Position numbers and translations under genes: made by a program | Notes under the pieces: generated by a model | What the model saw: only the letters and a program-made list of their open reading frames with translations | Told to the model about the DNA's origin: nothing | Databases searched by the model: none | Source: Acetobacteraceae bacterium | GTDB taxonomy: Bacteria > Pseudomonadota > Alphaproteobacteria > Acetobacterales > Acetobacteraceae | Direction of reading: 5' to 3' | NCBI GenBank assembly: GCA_019237355.1 | Contig: JAFAHH010000796.1 | Span: 1 to 7,014, forward strand | DNA: 7,014 bases | Shown here: one piece after another, positions 4,868 to 7,014 of the stretch | Layout: each line of letters starts with the position of its first letter | How positions within the stretch are numbered: the stretch's first letter is position 1

Positions 4868-6691
4868 CTACGTCCGTTCCACCTCGCTAGGCGCCTCCGC
4901 CCGTCTCGCGGCGGTCGCCTTCTTTACGCTCCGTTCTCTCCGATCAGCCTCGAGCAGCCCGGCTAGCTCCTCAGCCACCTGATGCGCGCTTTGAATCACC
5001 CGGCGCTCATCCTCGTAGAAGGAATGACTCTCAGTCAGGTGTCGTTCGTCATACTCCCGGAAAATTTCAATCGTGCGCCGAGCTTCCGCTGGGCGGACCC
5101 CAAGCTCTTCGAGAAGCATCTCGCTCATACGCAGACTCGAGAAAAACGTTTCGCGCACGATTTGCGTAACCCCGCGGTCAAGAAGCATATGCGCATGCTG
5201 GCGATTGCGCGCGCGAGCCAGGATAGTGAGATTTGGGAAATTGCGCACCACGATATCGACGACTTGCAGGCTCTCCTCCATGTCCTCGAGAGCCACTACG
5301 ATGAGGCGCCCTTCGCCCGCCCCAGCGGCGCGTAGTAGGTCGGGCCGTGTCGGGTTGCCGTAATACACCTGCGCACCGAAGCGGCGCATCACCTCCACCT
5401 GTGCGGCATCTTCCTCGAGCGCCGTGAACCGGATGCCGCGCATGTCCAGAATCCGACCCACGATCTGTCCAACCCGGCCAAAACCGCAGATTATGACAGG
5501 TGCCTGCGCGCTGTCGATTGCATCATATACCGGCGCCGGCTTCTCCTTGCGGAGCCGGGGGACAAGCAGCCGCTCAGAGGCGGCGAAGACGAGGGGCGTC
5601 GCCGCCATAGATAGCGCGACGGTCAAGGTAGCCCAGTCCGCGGCTGCCTGGCTCATTGCGCCCGCATCCACGCCCGCCGAGAACAGGACAAAGCTGAATT
5701 CGCTGCCCTGGGGTAAGGCGAGCGCGAAACGGAGCGCGGTGCTGGTCTTTTGCCCTCCAAACCGGCCGAGCACGAACGCGATCGCCGCCTTTGCTATCAG
5801 CAGCCCGGGCACCGCCGCGGCAAAGAACAATGGCTTAGCAGCCGCTAGATGCAGGTTCGCCGCCATTCCGACCGAGAGAAAGAAGAAGCCGAGAAGTAGG
5901 CCTTCGAACGGCTCGACGTCGGCCTGAATTTCATGACGGTACTCCGAGTCAGATAACAGCACCCCGCCTAGGAACGCCCCCAGCGATGTCGAGAGGCCCA
6001 CAGCCTGGGTCACGAAAGCGGCTGCGACCACTAGAAATAAAGCGAGTGCGGTGAATACCTCCGGCGTTCTTGCTCCGCCGATGGCGCGGAACGCCGGCGT
6101 AATAAGGAACCGACCCCCAATCAAAACGATCCCGACTGTCGCCGCGGCGCGTCCGACATCCAGCCAAGGCACCCGGTCTGGGATCTCACCGCTGCCAAAG
6201 AGAGGGATGATAGCCACCAGCGGCACGAACGCCAGGTCCTGGAAGAGCAGCACGGAGAACGTATTCCGGCCTGCTTTCGTGCCCAGCAAATTACGTTCCG
6301 CCAGCATGGGCAGAACGATTGCGGTGGAGGAAAGCGCCAATCCCGCGCCAATCACGGCTGAAGCCGGCCAGCCTGCGCCGAACCCGTACGCCGCTGCCGC
6401 CAGGGCAACTCCAGTCAGCCCCATTTGCGCCGGCCCTAGGACGAAAACGGCCCGCCGCATCAACCAAAGGCGCTGCGGGCGCACCTCTAGGCCGATCAGG
6501 AACAGCAGCATGATAACGCCGAGCTCGCTGACCTCCGAAATCTGCTCGACATTGCCGATCAGGCCGAAGCCGGAAGGCCCGATCAGGGCGCCGCCTACCA
6601 GATAGCCAAGAATGCTGCCGAACCCGAGGCGGCGCGAAAGCGGTACCAGCAACACCACCGCGGCCAGCAGAATGGCAAGAGTTGTGAGCAT
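4868..6691 (-). CDS. Kef-type monovalent cation:proton antiporter (CPA2 family) with RCK/TrkA-N domain
   Basis: This is a complete 607-residue inner-membrane protein, close to KefB/KefC in length (601 and 620). Residues 1-375 form the Na+/H+ exchanger-type domain of about twelve helices. Visible features are the helix-break motif YLVGGALIGPSGF (30-42), LGVIMLLFLIGLEV (57-70), SSTAIVLPMLAERNLLGTKA (121-140), the FQDLAFVPL segment (150-158) whose Gln151-Asp152 pair is the ion/proton site of Kef-like members, and GFFFLSVGM (268-276). Residues about 398-515 form a Rossmann-type RCK/TrkA-N domain with CGFGRVGQ (GxGxxG at 403-408) and an acidic Glu-Glu-Asp at 426-428 after strand 2, suiting NAD(H). 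The last ~90 residues are charged and helical. The likely role is K+ efflux in exchange for H+, protecting against electrophiles or acid/pH stress. Whether it is glutathione-gated like KefC cannot be told, and no KefF/KefG-like partner is present. The ATG at 6691 is supported by GGAAGG six bases upstream. Confidence 0.94.
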   Translation of the reverse strand: MLTTLAILLAAVVLLVPLSRRLGFGSILGYLVGGALIGPSGFGLIGNVEQISEVSELGVIMLLFLIGLEVRPQRLWLMRRAVFVLGPAQMGLTGVALAAAAYGFGAGWPASAVIGAGLALSSTAIVLPMLAERNLLGTKAGRNTFSVLLFQDLAFVPLVAIIPLFGSGEIPDRVPWLDVGRAAATVGIVLIGGRFLITPAFRAIGGARTPEVFTALALFLVVAAAFVTQAVGLSTSLGAFLGGVLLSDSEYRHEIQADVEPFEGLLLGFFFLSVGMAANLHLAAAKPLFFAAAVPGLLIAKAAIAFVLGRFGGQKTSTALRFALALPQGSEFSFVLFSAGVDAGAMSQAAADWATLTVALSMAATPLVFAASERLLVPRLRKEKPAPVYDAIDSAQAPVIICGFGRVGQIVGRILDMRGIRFTALEEDAAQVEVMRRFGAQVYYGNPTRPDLLRAAGAGEGRLIVVALEDMEESLQVVDIVVRNFPNLTILARARNRQHAHMLLDRGVTQIVRETFFSSLRMSEMLLEELGVRPAEARRTIEIFREYDERHLTESHSFYEDERRVIQSAHQVAEELAGLLEADRRERSVKKATAARRAEAPSEVERT

Positions 6692-6697
6692 GCGCTG

Positions 6698-6703
6698 CCT
6701 TCC
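6698..6703 (-). promoter_or_regulatory. Ribosome binding site of the Kef antiporter gene
   Basis: GGAAGG on the minus strand, six bases before the ATG at 6691, is a good Shine-Dalgarno sequence and fixes that start. No separate promoter is evident in the 54-bp gap after tyrS. Confidence 0.7.
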
Positions 6704-6745
6704 AGGTTTTTGCCCGGCCTTCCTGCTTCTTTTACCGAACTTCTG

Positions 6746-7014
6746 CTAACTAGGCCGGACCAACACATGCTGTTTTCGGCCGGCCGAGAGCTTGATGGCC
6801 CCGCCGCGCAGGTCCTCGGCCGTGATCACCTGGCCCTCTTCCCGTACGGGGACGTCGTTGACCCGCCCGCCTCCGCCGCGAATGAGCCGGCGCGCCTCAC
6901 CATTGCTCGCAGCCAGGCCCGATAGGGTGAACAGGCGGTAGGCGGGAATTCCTCCGTCCAGCTCGGCCGTGCTTATGGTGACGGCAGGAAGGCTGTCAGC
7001 GGCTATTCCTTGCT
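6746..7014 (-). CDS. tyrS: Tyrosine-tRNA ligase, C-terminal S4 RNA-binding domain (partial)
   Basis: This is the last 88 residues of a protein whose 5' part lies beyond the window. The frame reads QGIAADSLPAVTISTAEL, GGIPAYRLFTLSGLAASNGE, ARRLIRGGGGRVND, VITAEDLRGGAIKLSAGRKQ and HVLVRPS, ending at the TAG at 6746-6748. ASNGEARRLIRGGG and KLSAGRK are the S4-domain hallmarks of bacterial tyrosyl-tRNA synthetase, where this tail grips the tRNA(Tyr) variable arm and anticodon region. The enzyme charges tRNA(Tyr) with tyrosine in the cytoplasm and is normally essential, so this is core genome. The Rossmann catalytic domain with HIGH/KMSKS motifs must lie to the right. The Kef gene follows 54 bp downstream on the same strand with no obvious terminator between, so co-transcription is possible. 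Other S4 proteins (RluB/RluD-type pseudouridine synthases) carry the domain at the N-terminus, which argues against them. Confidence 0.92.
   Translation of the reverse strand, partial: QGIAADSLPAVTISTAELDGGIPAYRLFTLSGLAASNGEARRLIRGGGGRVNDVPVREEGQVITAEDLRGGAIKLSAGRKQHVLVRPS

Noticed and set aside
5424..6605. Plus-strand open frames of 167 and 184 codons
   Set aside because: Both are antisense to the antiporter gene, whose full-length domain structure is unambiguous.

Overview
The window reads as a high-GC alphaproteobacterial chromosome segment, most likely from Rhodospirillales/Acetobacteraceae. That placement is inferred from base composition, the style of the tyrosyl-tRNA synthetase tail and Kef antiporter, and an intergenic block of GC-rich hairpins of a kind I associate with that family. 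Genus cannot be fixed from the sequence alone.

There are two different halves. On the right, 4868-7014 holds two intact-looking genes on the minus strand: the 3' end of tyrS (tyrosine-tRNA ligase, S4 domain) and, 54 bp downstream, a complete 607-residue Kef-type (CPA2) cation:proton antiporter with a C-terminal RCK/TrkA-N NAD-binding domain. The short gap and the antiporter's own Shine-Dalgarno site suggest possible read-through from tyrS.

On the left, 1-4625 is eroded accessory DNA around one intact gene. Positions 180-1192 (minus) carry the wreck of a Major Facilitator transporter. Its N-terminal half matches the ACS (anion:cation symporter) family and its C-terminal half matches the SHS (lactate/sialate:H+ symporter) family, joined in the central loop between TM6 and TM7. 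It is broken by two internal frameshifts, a frame change at the junction, an internal deletion and one nonsense codon. Positions 1369-3663 (minus) encode a complete ~764-residue 2-oxoglutarate/Fe(II) dioxygenase with a full HxD...H...R active site near the N-terminus and a long C-terminal region of unknown role ending in a cysteine-rich conserved-looking tail. Positions 4150-4625 (plus) are an IS3-family (IS2-group) remnant with an internal orfA-orfB deletion, a nonsense codon and a missing 3' part.

Between the two halves, 4626-4867 contains a cluster of four back-to-back hairpins, the last followed by a T-rich run. It probably acts as a terminator for plus-strand transcription, or is a repeated structured intergenic element. 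I found no tRNA, rRNA, CRISPR array or clear phage gene. The most unusual items are the two-family hybrid transporter, the orphan multidomain 2OG oxygenase, the hairpin cluster, and a short reading frame at 3966-4157 interrupted by a single TGA.
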